Shown here: positions 1 to 6,190 of the stretch, one piece after another
Layout of the letters: each line of letters opens with the position of its first letter
Numbering within the stretch: the first letter of the stretch is position 1
NCBI GenBank assembly: GCA_031431235.1
Contig: JANPDA010000364.1
Span: 1-10,207, forward strand
DNA: 10,207 nucleotides
Origin: JANNSW01 sp031431235
GTDB lineage: Bacteria; Pseudomonadota; Alphaproteobacteria; Rhizobiales; Hyphomicrobiaceae
Direction: 5' to 3'
Made by a program: the position numbers and the translations under genes
The notes under the pieces: generated by a model
Seen by the model: the letters and a program-made list of their open reading frames with translations, nothing else
The model's database searches: none
Told to the model about the DNA's origin: nothing

Positions 1-296
1 CGGCCGTCGCCGAACTTGAAATAGAAGCGATCGCTGCCGGCCCCACCTTTCAAGACATCCTCGATGCCGAACGCGCCGCCGTCGTGGCCACCATAGAGGC
101 GATCGTCGCCCGATCCCCCGCTCAGAGTGTCCCACCCATCGCCGCCCTTCAGGACGTCGTTGCCGCTCGAGCCCTTGAGAATGTCATTGCCGCCGCGGCC
201 ATTCAGCGTGTCGTTTCCACCCAGGCCCAACAACTCGTCGGCGTTGCTCGTGCCGTTCAACGTGTCGTTGCCGCTCGTGCCTTTTCGCAGTGCCAT
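1..296 (-). CDS. Small RTX-type calcium-binding protein, C-terminus cut off by window edge
   Basis: 98 codons are visible, from an ATG at 294-296, opening MALRKGTSGNDTLNG. The reading is dominated by glycine- and aspartate-rich nonapeptide repeats of the GGxGxDxUx kind (for example GGNDTLNG, GSSGNDVLKG, GGSGDDRLYG at about residues 25-70). In this family such repeats fold into a calcium-loaded parallel beta-roll, normally outside the cell after type I secretion. The repeats are then interrupted by GGHDGGAFGIED before resuming as LKGGAGSDRFYF. A purine-rich GGAGAGGA about 8 nt upstream is a plausible ribosome-binding site. The visible part matches the complete neighbour at 521-1078 without a gap over 93 residues (about 71% identical by my count), so this is a tandem paralogue. 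There is no N-terminal signal peptide. The C-terminal region, where a type I secretion signal would lie, is outside the window. Family is confident; function is unknown. Confidence 0.88.
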   Translation of the reverse strand, partial: MALRKGTSGNDTLNGTSNADELLGLGGNDTLNGRGGNDILKGSSGNDVLKGGDGWDTLSGGSGDDRLYGGHDGGAFGIEDVLKGGAGSDRFYFKFGDG

Positions 297-362
297 GTCC
301 GGTGTCCTCTCCGTTGCCGTTCCAGCTCGAGACGCATCAATCGTGCAACCGTCTCGGCCCAT

Positions 363-391
363 GTCGATCGTACAGCATAGCACAATGTCAA
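363..391 (-). promoter_or_regulatory. Possible promoter of the left-hand RTX gene
   Basis: On the minus strand a perfect TTGACA lies at 386-391, in the 172-bp gap between the terminator candidate at 469-502 and the start codon at 296. With a 17-nt spacer the -10 would be ATCGAC at 363-368, a poor match, which is common in alphaproteobacterial promoters. The element is in the right place for a gene with its own transcript, but only the -35 is convincing. Confidence 0.25.
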
Positions 392-468
392 TGGTGAGAC
401 GGAGGATTCCGGCGCGGCCTCCCGCACCCGATCGCTCGCTTGGGCTGGTGTACTGTCGCTCCAAACGG

Positions 469-502
469 GATGGGCCCGGCTGCGGGTGCAACCGGGCCCA
501 TC
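469..502 (-). terminator. Stem-loop terminator candidate after the 185-aa RTX gene
   Basis: A perfect 11-bp inverted repeat, GATGGGCCCGG (469-479) and CCGGGCCCATC (492-502), has a 12-nt loop. It starts 18 bases past the stop codon of the RTX gene at 521-523. Read on the minus strand the stem is followed by CCGTTTGG, so there is only a three-T run and no real U tract. The position right after a gene end supports termination or 3'-end protection. Confidence 0.6.
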
Positions 503-520
503 GCAAGCCCAACGGCTCGC

Positions 521-1078
521 TCAGATGAAGACGATGTCGTTGGCGAGGTCGAAGGCGTTGTCGACCCCGAGCAGGATGATACGCGGGGCATCATCGCCAT
601 TGCCGCCGGAGAGGTCGATCGCGCTGTCGCCGCCCGAGCTGGACGCGAAGTAGGTCAACATGTCGTCCACTGACATGTTGCCGAACTGCACTTGGCCGCC
701 AGACACTTCATCGATGTTGCTGAAGAAGTCCTTGTCGATGAAGAGCGTGTCGGTGTTGTCCTGGAAATCCTGGACCACGTCGCGGCCCACATCCCCAGCG
801 AAAACGAACTTGTCCTGGCCCGCGCCGCCTTTCAGGAAATCCTCGGCGCCGAACGCGCCGCCATCAGCGCCGCCAATGAGCTTGTCGTTGCCCGAGCCGC
901 CGCTCAGTGTGTCGTTGCCGTCGCCGCCCTTCAGCGTGTCGTTGCCGCTGCCGCCCTTCAGCAGATCGTCGCCGCCCAGACCTTTCAGTGAGTCGTTGCC
1001 GCCATTGCCGAAGATCTGGTCGGCGTCGTTGGTGCCAATCAGCTTGTCGTTTGCGCTCGTACCTTTGCGGATTGCCAT
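521..1078 (-). CDS. Small RTX-type calcium-binding protein (185 aa)
   Basis: A complete small RTX protein. Residues 1-16 (MAIRKGTSANDKLIGT) form a short lead-in shared with the neighbouring paralogue. Residues about 17-70 carry roughly five GGxGxDxUx nonapeptides (GGNDSLKG, GGDDLLKG, GSGNDTLKG, GDGNDTLSG, GSGNDKLIG), expected to bind calcium in a beta-roll. Residues 69-80 (GGADGGAFGAED) break the repeat, which resumes as FLKGGAGQDKFVF. The part around 89-115 (QDKFVFAGDVGRDVVQDF and the following NTDTLFID) resembles the capping segment seen after RTX repeats in serralysin-like proteins. The chain ends in the hydrophobic DIVFI, compatible with an uncleaved C-terminal type I secretion signal. 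The start was chosen by the shared MA(I/L)RKGTS opening and by GGGAG at 1085-1089, 6 nt upstream. An in-frame ATG two codons earlier lies too close to that site. There is no catalytic domain and no ABC exporter in the window. Role unknown: secreted calcium-binding or matrix protein is the reasonable guess. Confidence 0.9.
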   Translation of the reverse strand: MAIRKGTSANDKLIGTNDADQIFGNGGNDSLKGLGGDDLLKGGSGNDTLKGGDGNDTLSGGSGNDKLIGGADGGAFGAEDFLKGGAGQDKFVFAGDVGRDVVQDFQDNTDTLFIDKDFFSNIDEVSGGQVQFGNMSVDDMLTYFASSSGGDSAIDLSGGNGDDAPRIILLGVDNAFDLANDIVFI

Positions 1079-1408
1079 GATCATCTCCCGGGGGCTTCTG
1101 CCCTTGTGTTGCCGGCACCCGGTGCTCTTCACCGCGTCCCGTTGAGATGAATATCGGATGAATGCGCGCCGCGCGCTGTTCCGCAGGGAACAGAGCCGCC
1201 GGATTTTTGCGTGTCCGGCCCAAAACGATCTGCGTTGGTTAAGGACGGGTCCGGCGCCAAGCCTGGAGCCGGTTTTCCACCGGATCGAGCGGGCGCACCG
1301 GTCGTCGGATATGGCGGAGGTGGCGCGTGCCGCCCTCGCGGCTTCCCTTCCGGCCCCATCCGCCCTATCACGATGGTTGCATTGACAGGAACCCCACGAA
1401 AGCGCCGC
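1079..1408. other. Divergent intergenic region, no gene seen
   Basis: These 330 bp separate the minus-strand RTX gene from the plus-strand carbonic anhydrase and should hold both promoters. I found no convincing -35/-10 pair for either. The carbonic anhydrase frame stays open upstream to 1211, but that extension is a Gly/Pro/Arg-rich translation with no family similarity and is judged non-coding. The one clear structure is the palindrome at 1176-1193. Confidence 0.7.
1176..1193. promoter_or_regulatory. 18-bp palindrome, operator-like
   Basis: CTGTTCC and GGAACAG form perfect 7-bp arms around GCAG. The site lies 98 bp upstream of the RTX start and 216 bp upstream of the carbonic anhydrase start, a typical place for a dimeric regulator between divergent genes. 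A GC-rich alternating stretch, GCGCGCCGCGCGC, lies just to its left. I cannot assign a regulator. It could also be an RNA hairpin or chance. Confidence 0.35.
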
Positions 1409-2014
1409 ATGACCAAGCAACCTTCCGACCTGCTCGCCCAGAACGGCGCCTGGGCTGCCGAGCGCACGGCGACCGATCCGGGCTATTTCTCGCGCCTCGC
1501 CGGACTGCAGTCGCCGCGGTTCCTCTGGATCGGCTGCGCGGATAGCCGGGTGCCGGCCAATGTCATCACCGGGCTCGAGCCGGGCGAGGTGTTCGTGCAC
1601 AGGAACGTCGCCAATCTCGTCTACCCGGCCGACCTCAACTGCATGTCGGTGCTGCAGTTCGCAGTCGAGGCGCTGCAGGTCCGCCACGTCATCGTCTGTG
1701 GCCACTACGGTTGCGGCGGCGTGCGCGCAGCCATCAACGGCTCGCAGAATGGCCTGATCGACCACTGGCTCGAACCCATTCGCGACTTGAACCGCACCAA
1801 CCGCAATGCGCTCGCCTTGCTCCCGAACGAGGAGGCACGCATCGATTGCCTGTGTGAGATGAGCGTGCGCGAGCAGGTGCGAACCGTGATGCACACACCG
1901 ATCGTCCAGCGCGCTTGGGACAAGGGCCAGGAGGTGTCGGTGCACGGCTGGATCTATGGCCTCTCCAACGGCCTGATCAAGGACCTCCAATGCGGCGCGA
2001 GCGGCCATGGTTGA
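1409..2014 (+). CDS. Beta-class carbonic anhydrase
   Basis: Catalyses reversible hydration of CO2 to bicarbonate in the cytoplasm, supplying bicarbonate to carboxylases and helping pH balance. The 201-residue product has the full beta-class zinc site: Cys43 with Asp45 and Arg47 in CADSR, and His99 and Cys102 in GHYGCGG. Further family landmarks are PRFLWIGCADSRVPA (36-50), GLEPGEVFVHRNVANLV (55-71) and a C-terminal VHGWIYGLSNGLIKDL. It resembles E. coli Can, whose ligands lie at almost the same residue numbers, which supports the start at MTKQPSD; an ATG 36 bases upstream in frame is possible. Neither start has a good ribosome-binding site. The protein ends about 20 residues earlier than E. 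coli Can. Its last eight bases overlap the start of the M19 gene (ATGGTTGA), so the two are probably translated from one message. Family very sure; physiological role inferred. Confidence 0.95.
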   Translation: MTKQPSDLLAQNGAWAAERTATDPGYFSRLAGLQSPRFLWIGCADSRVPANVITGLEPGEVFVHRNVANLVYPADLNCMSVLQFAVEALQVRHVIVCGHYGCGGVRAAINGSQNGLIDHWLEPIRDLNRTNRNALALLPNEEARIDCLCEMSVREQVRTVMHTPIVQRAWDKGQEVSVHGWIYGLSNGLIKDLQCGASGHG

Positions 2015-2987
2015 GCGACCCTGGCTGATCGACGGGCTGCAGTACTGCAACTGGTCGGAGGCGATCTTCCGTCAGATGCGCGAAGGCGGCGTCGACGCGG
2101 TGCACGCGACGATCGCCTACCACGAGGATTTCCGCGAGACGGTCGAGCGGATGATCGACTGGAAGCGGTGTTTCGAGCAGCACGGCGACCTCATCATGCA
2201 TGGCCGCAGAGCCGTGGACCTCGAAGCCGCGCGGGCGAGCGGTCGCACGGCGATCTACTTCGGCGTCCAGACACCCGCGCCGATCGAGGACGACATCGGG
2301 CTCATCGAGATCCTCGCGGAGCTGGGGCTCTGCTTCATGCAGCTCACCTACAACAACCAGTCGCTGCTGGGGGCGGGCTGCACCGAGGCGGAGGATGCGG
2401 GCATCACCCGGATGGGCCGCGAGGTGATCGCCGAGATGAACCGGGTCGGCATGGTGATCGACATGTCGCATTCGGCCGAGCGCACGACGCTCGATGCCAT
2501 CGCGATCTCCAGGCGGCCGATCTCGATCACCCATGCCAATCCCTCGTCCTGGCACGCGGTCGCCCGCAACAAGTCGGACAGGGTGCTGAGGGCCTTGGCC
2601 GAGAGCGGCGGCATGCTCGGCTTCTCGCTCTATCCATTGCATCTGGCGGGCGGCTCGGACTGCACGCTTGCCGCATTCTGCGAGATGGCAGCGCGCACGG
2701 CCGAGCTGATCGGCCCCGAGCACCTCGGCATCGGCTCCGACCTCTGCCAGGATCAACCCGACAGCGTGGTCGAATGGATGCGCAACGGCCGTTGGACCAA
2801 GGGGGCCGCCAATATCGGGCTGGGCAAGGCAGCCTTCCCGCCACAGCCGGGTTGGTTCCGCGACAACCGCGATCTCGCGCGGCTGAGGACAGGCCTCGGG
2901 GCGGCGGGCTTCTCGACCGGGGACTGCGACGGGCTGCTCGGCGGCAACTGGGCGCGGTTCTTCGCAGGGTCGTTCAGGGCGGGGTAG
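2007..2987 (+). CDS. Divergent M19 (membrane/renal dipeptidase-like) family protein
   Basis: 326 residues with the amidohydrolase-fold pattern of peptidase family M19. Recognisable blocks are DIGLIEILAELG (95-106), MQLTYNNQSLLG (111-122), GREVIAEMNRVGMVIDMSHS (137-156), ISITHANP (172-179), GGMLGFSLYP (201-210), LGIGSDLCQD (240-249) and LLGGNWARFF (310-319). His155, His176 and Asp245 match the beta-site histidines (198 and 219) and the aspartate (288) of human renal dipeptidase. The alpha-site ligands are altered: the N-terminal DG-H-x-D motif reads DGLQYCNW (9-16), the bridging glutamate falls at Gln88 (FGVQT), and the substrate-site histidine falls at Tyr115 (LTYNN). Classical dipeptide hydrolysis with a two-zinc centre is therefore doubtful. 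No signal peptide or lipobox is visible, so it is probably cytoplasmic. I recall closely similar proteins, also called dipeptidase, in other Proteobacteria, some near methylated-amine catabolic genes; that is memory, not seen here. It overlaps the carbonic anhydrase gene by eight bases, and the ATG start follows from this coupling. Confidence 0.87.
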   Translation: MVERPWLIDGLQYCNWSEAIFRQMREGGVDAVHATIAYHEDFRETVERMIDWKRCFEQHGDLIMHGRRAVDLEAARASGRTAIYFGVQTPAPIEDDIGLIEILAELGLCFMQLTYNNQSLLGAGCTEAEDAGITRMGREVIAEMNRVGMVIDMSHSAERTTLDAIAISRRPISITHANPSSWHAVARNKSDRVLRALAESGGMLGFSLYPLHLAGGSDCTLAAFCEMAARTAELIGPEHLGIGSDLCQDQPDSVVEWMRNGRWTKGAANIGLGKAAFPPQPGWFRDNRDLARLRTGLGAAGFSTGDCDGLLGGNWARFFAGSFRAG

Positions 2988-2998
2988 GCGTGTGCTGA

Positions 2999-3496
2999 TC
3001 AGGTCGTCAATTCGCGAGCCAGATCAAACGCTTCGAGCACGCTCCGCAATCTGATCTGACCGCGCCCCTGATCGCCGAAGCGGCATTGCCGGTGGAGCGT
3101 CGCATGCCCGTGGCGGGCGGCAGCGATATGGACGAGACCGACCGGCTTGGCGGGCGTAGCGCCACCGGGACCGGCGATGCCGGTGACGGCGATGGCGATG
3201 TCGGCGTGGGAGTGGGCGAGCGCCCCTTCAGCCATGGCGCGCGCGACCGGCTCGGATACGGCGCCATGGGTTGCGATGATGCCGGCGGGAACGCCCAGCA
3301 TCTCGTTCTTGGCCTCGTTGGAATAGGTGACGAAGCCGCGATCGACCACGTCCGAGGAGCCCGCGACCTCGGTCAGTGCCGCTGCGATCAGGCCGCCGGT
3401 GCAGGATTCGGCGGTGGCGATCGTCAGCCCGCCCGCGCGCAGCACCACCAACAGCGCTTCCGCTTCGCCTACGATCAGTGGCCAATCGACGGGCAC
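2999..3496 (-). CDS. pncC: CinA C-terminal domain / PncC-type nicotinamide-nucleotide amidohydrolase
   Basis: A stand-alone CinA_C domain (165 aa), the family of E. coli PncC, which deamidates nicotinamide mononucleotide to nicotinate mononucleotide and so returns NAD breakdown product to NAD synthesis. Landmarks: TAESCTGGLIAAAL (28-41) with the catalytic Ser31; DRGFVTYSNEAKNEMLGV (52-69); HGAVSEPVARAMAEGAL (77-93); and AVTGIAGPGG (103-112) with Thr105, also a catalytic-site position in PncC. The start is GTG at 3494-3496, chosen because a strong Shine-Dalgarno at 3504-3512 lies 7 nt upstream and because the domain begins immediately. It sits four bases after scpB and is the last gene of the run. 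It converges with the M19 gene, the two stops being 11 bp apart with no terminator between. The molybdopterin-like N-terminal half of full CinA is absent, as in PncC. The gene name is by family; activity is inferred. Confidence 0.9.
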   Translation of the reverse strand: MPVDWPLIVGEAEALLVVLRAGGLTIATAESCTGGLIAAALTEVAGSSDVVDRGFVTYSNEAKNEMLGVPAGIIATHGAVSEPVARAMAEGALAHSHADIAIAVTGIAGPGGATPAKPVGLVHIAAARHGHATLHRQCRFGDQGRGQIRLRSVLEAFDLARELTT

Positions 3497-3500
3497 GGGT

Positions 3501-4271
3501 CTACTCCTCCTCGCCGCCCGCATCCTCGGCGACAGCGACCTCGTCCTCCTCATCGCCCTCCGCGTCGAGCGGCAGCTCGTCGGGCTGCAGCCTGGCGAGG
3601 TCGCGCGGGTCGGAAACTGTGACACCAGCCGGCACCGTGCCGTCGAGCAACCCGAGCCCCTTCAACTCGGTTAAACCCGGCAAGTCGGAAATCTGCTCGA
3701 AACCGAAATGGGAGAGGAAGTCATCCGTCGTGCCATAGGTGAGCGGCCGGCCAGGAGCCCGCCTGCGTCCCCGCGGCCTGATCCAACCCGTTTCCAGCAG
3801 CACGTCCAGCGTGCCCTTGGAGGTCTGCACTCCGCGGATCTGCTCGATCTCGGCGCGCGTCACGGGCTGGTGATAGCCGATGATGGCGAGCGTCTCGAGC
3901 GCGGCGCGGGAGAGCTTTCTCTCCTCGGTGCGCCGACGTTCCAGCACGTAGCCGAGATCCTCGGCCGTGCGGAACGCCCATTTGCCCGCGACTCTGACCA
4001 GATTGACGCCGCGGCCGCGGTATTCGTCCTGCAGCGCGATCAGCAGCGATGCCACATCGTCGACGGGCTCCAGCTCGGCAGCGAGGGTTCGCGCATCCAA
4101 TGGCTCCGATGCAGCAAACAGCAGGGCTTCCAGGATCCTGAGCTTCTCGCGCGGGATCGCGCCGGGCTCGCTGGCGAAGCCGGCCGAGAGCATTTTGGGC
4201 GTCTCCTCGGACGCGGTCGAGCCGTCGAAGCCGACGTCGTTGCGGTGCATGGCGGTCATCGGAGCTGACAT
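3501..4271 (-). CDS. scpB: Segregation and condensation protein B
   Basis: ScpB dimers bind the kleisin ScpA and, with SMC, form the complex that compacts and separates newly replicated chromosomes. The 256-residue product has the two winged-helix domains of the family at about 42-118 and 119-205. The signature LSRAALETLAIIGYHQPVTR lies at 120-139, followed by AEIEQIRGVQTSKGTLDVLLE. LTYGTTDDFLSHFGF (177-191) and SDLPGL (195-200) are also typical. The first 40 residues and the strongly acidic tail (237-256, mostly Asp/Glu) are extensions expected to be disordered. The start at MSAPMTAM was chosen for GAGAG at 4280-4284, 8 nt upstream; an ATG at 4307 in frame would add 12 residues and shorten the gap to scpA to 7 bases. 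It follows scpA in the usual order. Very sure of identity, less of the exact start. Confidence 0.95.
   Translation of the reverse strand: MSAPMTAMHRNDVGFDGSTASEETPKMLSAGFASEPGAIPREKLRILEALLFAASEPLDARTLAAELEPVDDVASLLIALQDEYRGRGVNLVRVAGKWAFRTAEDLGYVLERRRTEERKLSRAALETLAIIGYHQPVTRAEIEQIRGVQTSKGTLDVLLETGWIRPRGRRRAPGRPLTYGTTDDFLSHFGFEQISDLPGLTELKGLGLLDGTVPAGVTVSDPRDLARLQPDELPLDAEGDEEDEVAVAEDAGGEEE
3504..3512 (-). promoter_or_regulatory. Ribosome-binding site of pncC inside the end of scpB
   Basis: GAGGAGGAG on the minus strand encodes the last three glutamates of ScpB and is followed by TAG, ACCC and the GTG start of the CinA-like gene, 7 nt away. It fixes the GTG as the start and implies coupling to scpB translation. 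Confidence 0.75.
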
Positions 4272-4314
4272 TGGGTTTGCTCTCTTTTCCGGGCTCGTTG
4301 GCTCCATCGGTGGC

Positions 4315-5145
4315 TCAGCCGGCAGCAACCGGCGCTTGGAGGCGCCGGCGCACCTCGATCGGACCGAACGGCTCGCTTTGGCGCAACTCGACGACACCAT
4401 CGCGGGCAAGCTCGAGAATCGCTCCCAGCGACGCCGCCAGTGCCGTGCGGCGCTGCTCGGGACCGAGAGCATATCGCGCCAGATAGTGATCGAGCAGATC
4501 CCAATCGCCGACCCGGCCCATCAGGTGCTCGAGCCGATCGCGCGCCTCCTTGATCGACCAGACGATGCGTGCCTTGATCTGCATCTGCGGGCGGATGTTG
4601 CGGCGCCGCTGATCGGCATAGGCCTGCAGGAGATCGAACACGGTCGCGCTATAGCGGCTCTGTGTGAGCACCTTGACGCCTTCGGGGGCGCCGCGCTCGA
4701 ACACGTCGCGGCCGAGCTGGTTGCGCGCCATGATGCGCGCGCCGGCTTGGCGCATCGCCTCCAGCCGCCGCAGCCGGAATGCGAGCTCGGCCGCGAGCTG
4801 CTCGCCGCTGACGGCCTCGGGCGCCTGCTCGTCCTTGGGTAGCAGCAACCTGGATTTCAGGTAGGCGAGCCAGGCCGCCATCACCAGATAATCGGCTGCG
4901 AGCTCGAGCCGCAGCCGGTCGGCCTTCTCGATGAAGGTCAGATATTGCTCGGCGAGCGCGAGCATCGAGACGCGAGCGAGGTCGACCTTCTGCGTGCGGG
5001 CGAGCGCCAGCAGCAGGTCGAGCGGTCCCTCGAAGCCGTCGATGTCGATGACCAGCGATTCGCCAGGAGCAGCATCCGCCACCGCTTCGAACTCGCTTGC
5101 GTCGGGCCCTTCGGCGCGGCCGTGATGTGGTGCGGACCTGCTCAT
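4315..5145 (-). CDS. scpA: Segregation and condensation protein A (kleisin)
   Basis: ScpA is the kleisin that bridges the heads of the SMC dimer and carries ScpB. The kleisin N-terminal signature IDGFEGPLDLLLALAR is at 35-50, followed by the helical region with ISEQY-like ALAEQYLTFIEKAD (64-77) and DYLVMAAWLAYLKSRLLLP (85-103), both characteristic. The C-terminal winged-helix portion lies about 205-272 (LGAILELARDGVVELRQSEP, 240-259). Residues 1-28 are a non-conserved lead. At 276 aa it is of normal length. Its ATG overlaps the nagZ stop as ATGA (5142-5145), which fixes the start and suggests re-initiation by ribosomes finishing nagZ. The nagZ-scpA-scpB order is common in alphaproteobacteria. 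Confidence 0.95.
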   Translation of the reverse strand: MSRSAPHHGRAEGPDASEFEAVADAAPGESLVIDIDGFEGPLDLLLALARTQKVDLARVSMLALAEQYLTFIEKADRLRLELAADYLVMAAWLAYLKSRLLLPKDEQAPEAVSGEQLAAELAFRLRRLEAMRQAGARIMARNQLGRDVFERGAPEGVKVLTQSRYSATVFDLLQAYADQRRRNIRPQMQIKARIVWSIKEARDRLEHLMGRVGDWDLLDHYLARYALGPEQRRTALAASLGAILELARDGVVELRQSEPFGPIEVRRRLQAPVAAG

Positions 5146-6161
5146 GCGTGGGCCGCGAGCGCTTCTTGGAGCGCGGCGATCGCCGCGGTCGCGTCGAATG
5201 TTTGCGGCCCCGTGATGCGCGCGAATGCGGCTTGGAACCGGCGCTCGGCGTCACCCTCGAGCAACGGCGCGGCATCTGCGACCTCGATCCGGTCGGCGAG
5301 TGAGCCATTGCAGTGCAGCACCAGATCGCAGCCAGCCTCGACCACGGCCTCGACCCGATCGACGAGCGAGCCATCCAGTGCTTTCATGCCGATATCGTCG
5401 CACATCAGCAGGCCGTCGAAACCGATCGACTGGCGCACGATCCGCTCGATCGCCGTCGGCGAGGTCGAGACCGGCCGGATGGAATCGATTGCAGCGTAGA
5501 CCACATGTGCCGTCATGGCGGCGGGCATGTCGGCGAGCTGGCGGAAGACCTCGAAGTCGAGCGCTTCGAGCACGTCGAGGCCCGCATCGACCACGGCGAG
5601 GGCTTCGTGGGTGTCGCGTGTCGCCCGGCCATGCCCCGGGATGTGCTTGATGACCGGCAACACGCCACCACGCATCAATCCTTCTGCCACGGCCCGCCCG
5701 AGTGCTGCCACGCTCGCCACGTCGCGGCCATAGGCGCGGTCGCTGATGATCGCGTGCGCACCCTCGACCGGCAGGTCGAGCACGGGCGCGCAATTCATGT
5801 TGATGCCGAGACTTGCAAGCTCGGAGGCGACGAGCTCGCTCGCAGCCGACGCCGCGCTGAGGCCGCGAGCGGGGTCTTGCCGGTAGAGAGCGCCGAACGC
5901 CGCGGCCGGGGGCAGCTGGCGCCAGTGGGGCGGCCTCAGGCGCTGCACGCGACCGCCCTCCTGGTCGACGAGGACGAGCAGATCGTCGCTGCCGACGGCG
6001 TCCTTGTAGGAGCTGACGAGCGCCTTGACCTGGTCGGGCGAGCCACAATTGCGCTGGAACAGGATGAAGCCGGCCGGGCGGGCGTCCTGCAGGAAGCGCC
6101 ACTCGTCCCGGGTCAGTTGCAGGCCCGAGCAGTCGGTGATGAAGGCCGACAGCATCGTCAT
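5142..6161 (-). CDS. nagZ: Beta-N-acetylhexosaminidase (glycoside hydrolase family 3)
   Basis: NagZ removes N-acetylglucosamine from GlcNAc-anhydroMurNAc (peptide) fragments in the cytoplasm during peptidoglycan recycling; its product can act as an AmpG-AmpR pathway signal in bacteria with inducible beta-lactamase. The 339-residue protein has GH3 landmarks: GFILFQRN (31-38), VDQEGGRVQRL (65-75), NMNCAPVLDLP (121-131), and the NagZ motif KHIPGHG-x4-D-T-H at 172-185, where Asp183/His185 is the expected acid/base dyad. The nucleophile is Asp255 in LLMCDDIGMKAL. There is no signal peptide, as expected for a cytoplasmic enzyme. The start at MTMLSAF is supported by GGGGAG at 6168-6173, 6 nt upstream. 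An in-frame ATG at 6192-6194 is rejected because it lies inside the stem of the intercistronic hairpin. The stop overlaps scpA by four bases. Confidence 0.95.
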   Translation of the reverse strand: MTMLSAFITDCSGLQLTRDEWRFLQDARPAGFILFQRNCGSPDQVKALVSSYKDAVGSDDLLVLVDQEGGRVQRLRPPHWRQLPPAAAFGALYRQDPARGLSAASAASELVASELASLGINMNCAPVLDLPVEGAHAIISDRAYGRDVASVAALGRAVAEGLMRGGVLPVIKHIPGHGRATRDTHEALAVVDAGLDVLEALDFEVFRQLADMPAAMTAHVVYAAIDSIRPVSTSPTAIERIVRQSIGFDGLLMCDDIGMKALDGSLVDRVEAVVEAGCDLVLHCNGSLADRIEVADAAPLLEGDAERRFQAAFARITGPQTFDATAAIAALQEALAAHA

Positions 6162-6190
6162 CGCGGGCTCCCCATCCCTGCCGCCTGAAT

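Noticed and set aside
84..1145. Plus-strand open frames across both RTX genes rich in Ala/Val or Ser/Pro
   Set aside because: They are reverse readings of the repeated Gly-Asp codons; the periodicity comes from the RTX repeats on the other strand.
1165..1182. Alternating GC tract GCGCGCCGCGCGC as a structural or Z-DNA signal
   Set aside because: Short and expected by chance in DNA of this GC content; only the neighbouring dyad is reported.
1211..1408. N-terminal extension of the carbonic anhydrase to the ATG at 1211
   Set aside because: The added residues are Gly/Pro/Arg-rich and unlike the family; the 1409 start gives zinc-ligand numbering almost equal to E. coli Can.
1079..2050. Extension of the RTX reading frame far upstream on the minus strand to 2050
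   Set aside because: The extension runs antisense to the carbonic anhydrase and has no similarity to RTX proteins. The paralogue's matching start and the GGGAG site fix the start at 1078.
2988..2998. Terminator between the convergent M19 and pncC genes
   Set aside because: Only 11 bp separate the stops and no inverted repeat spans the junction.
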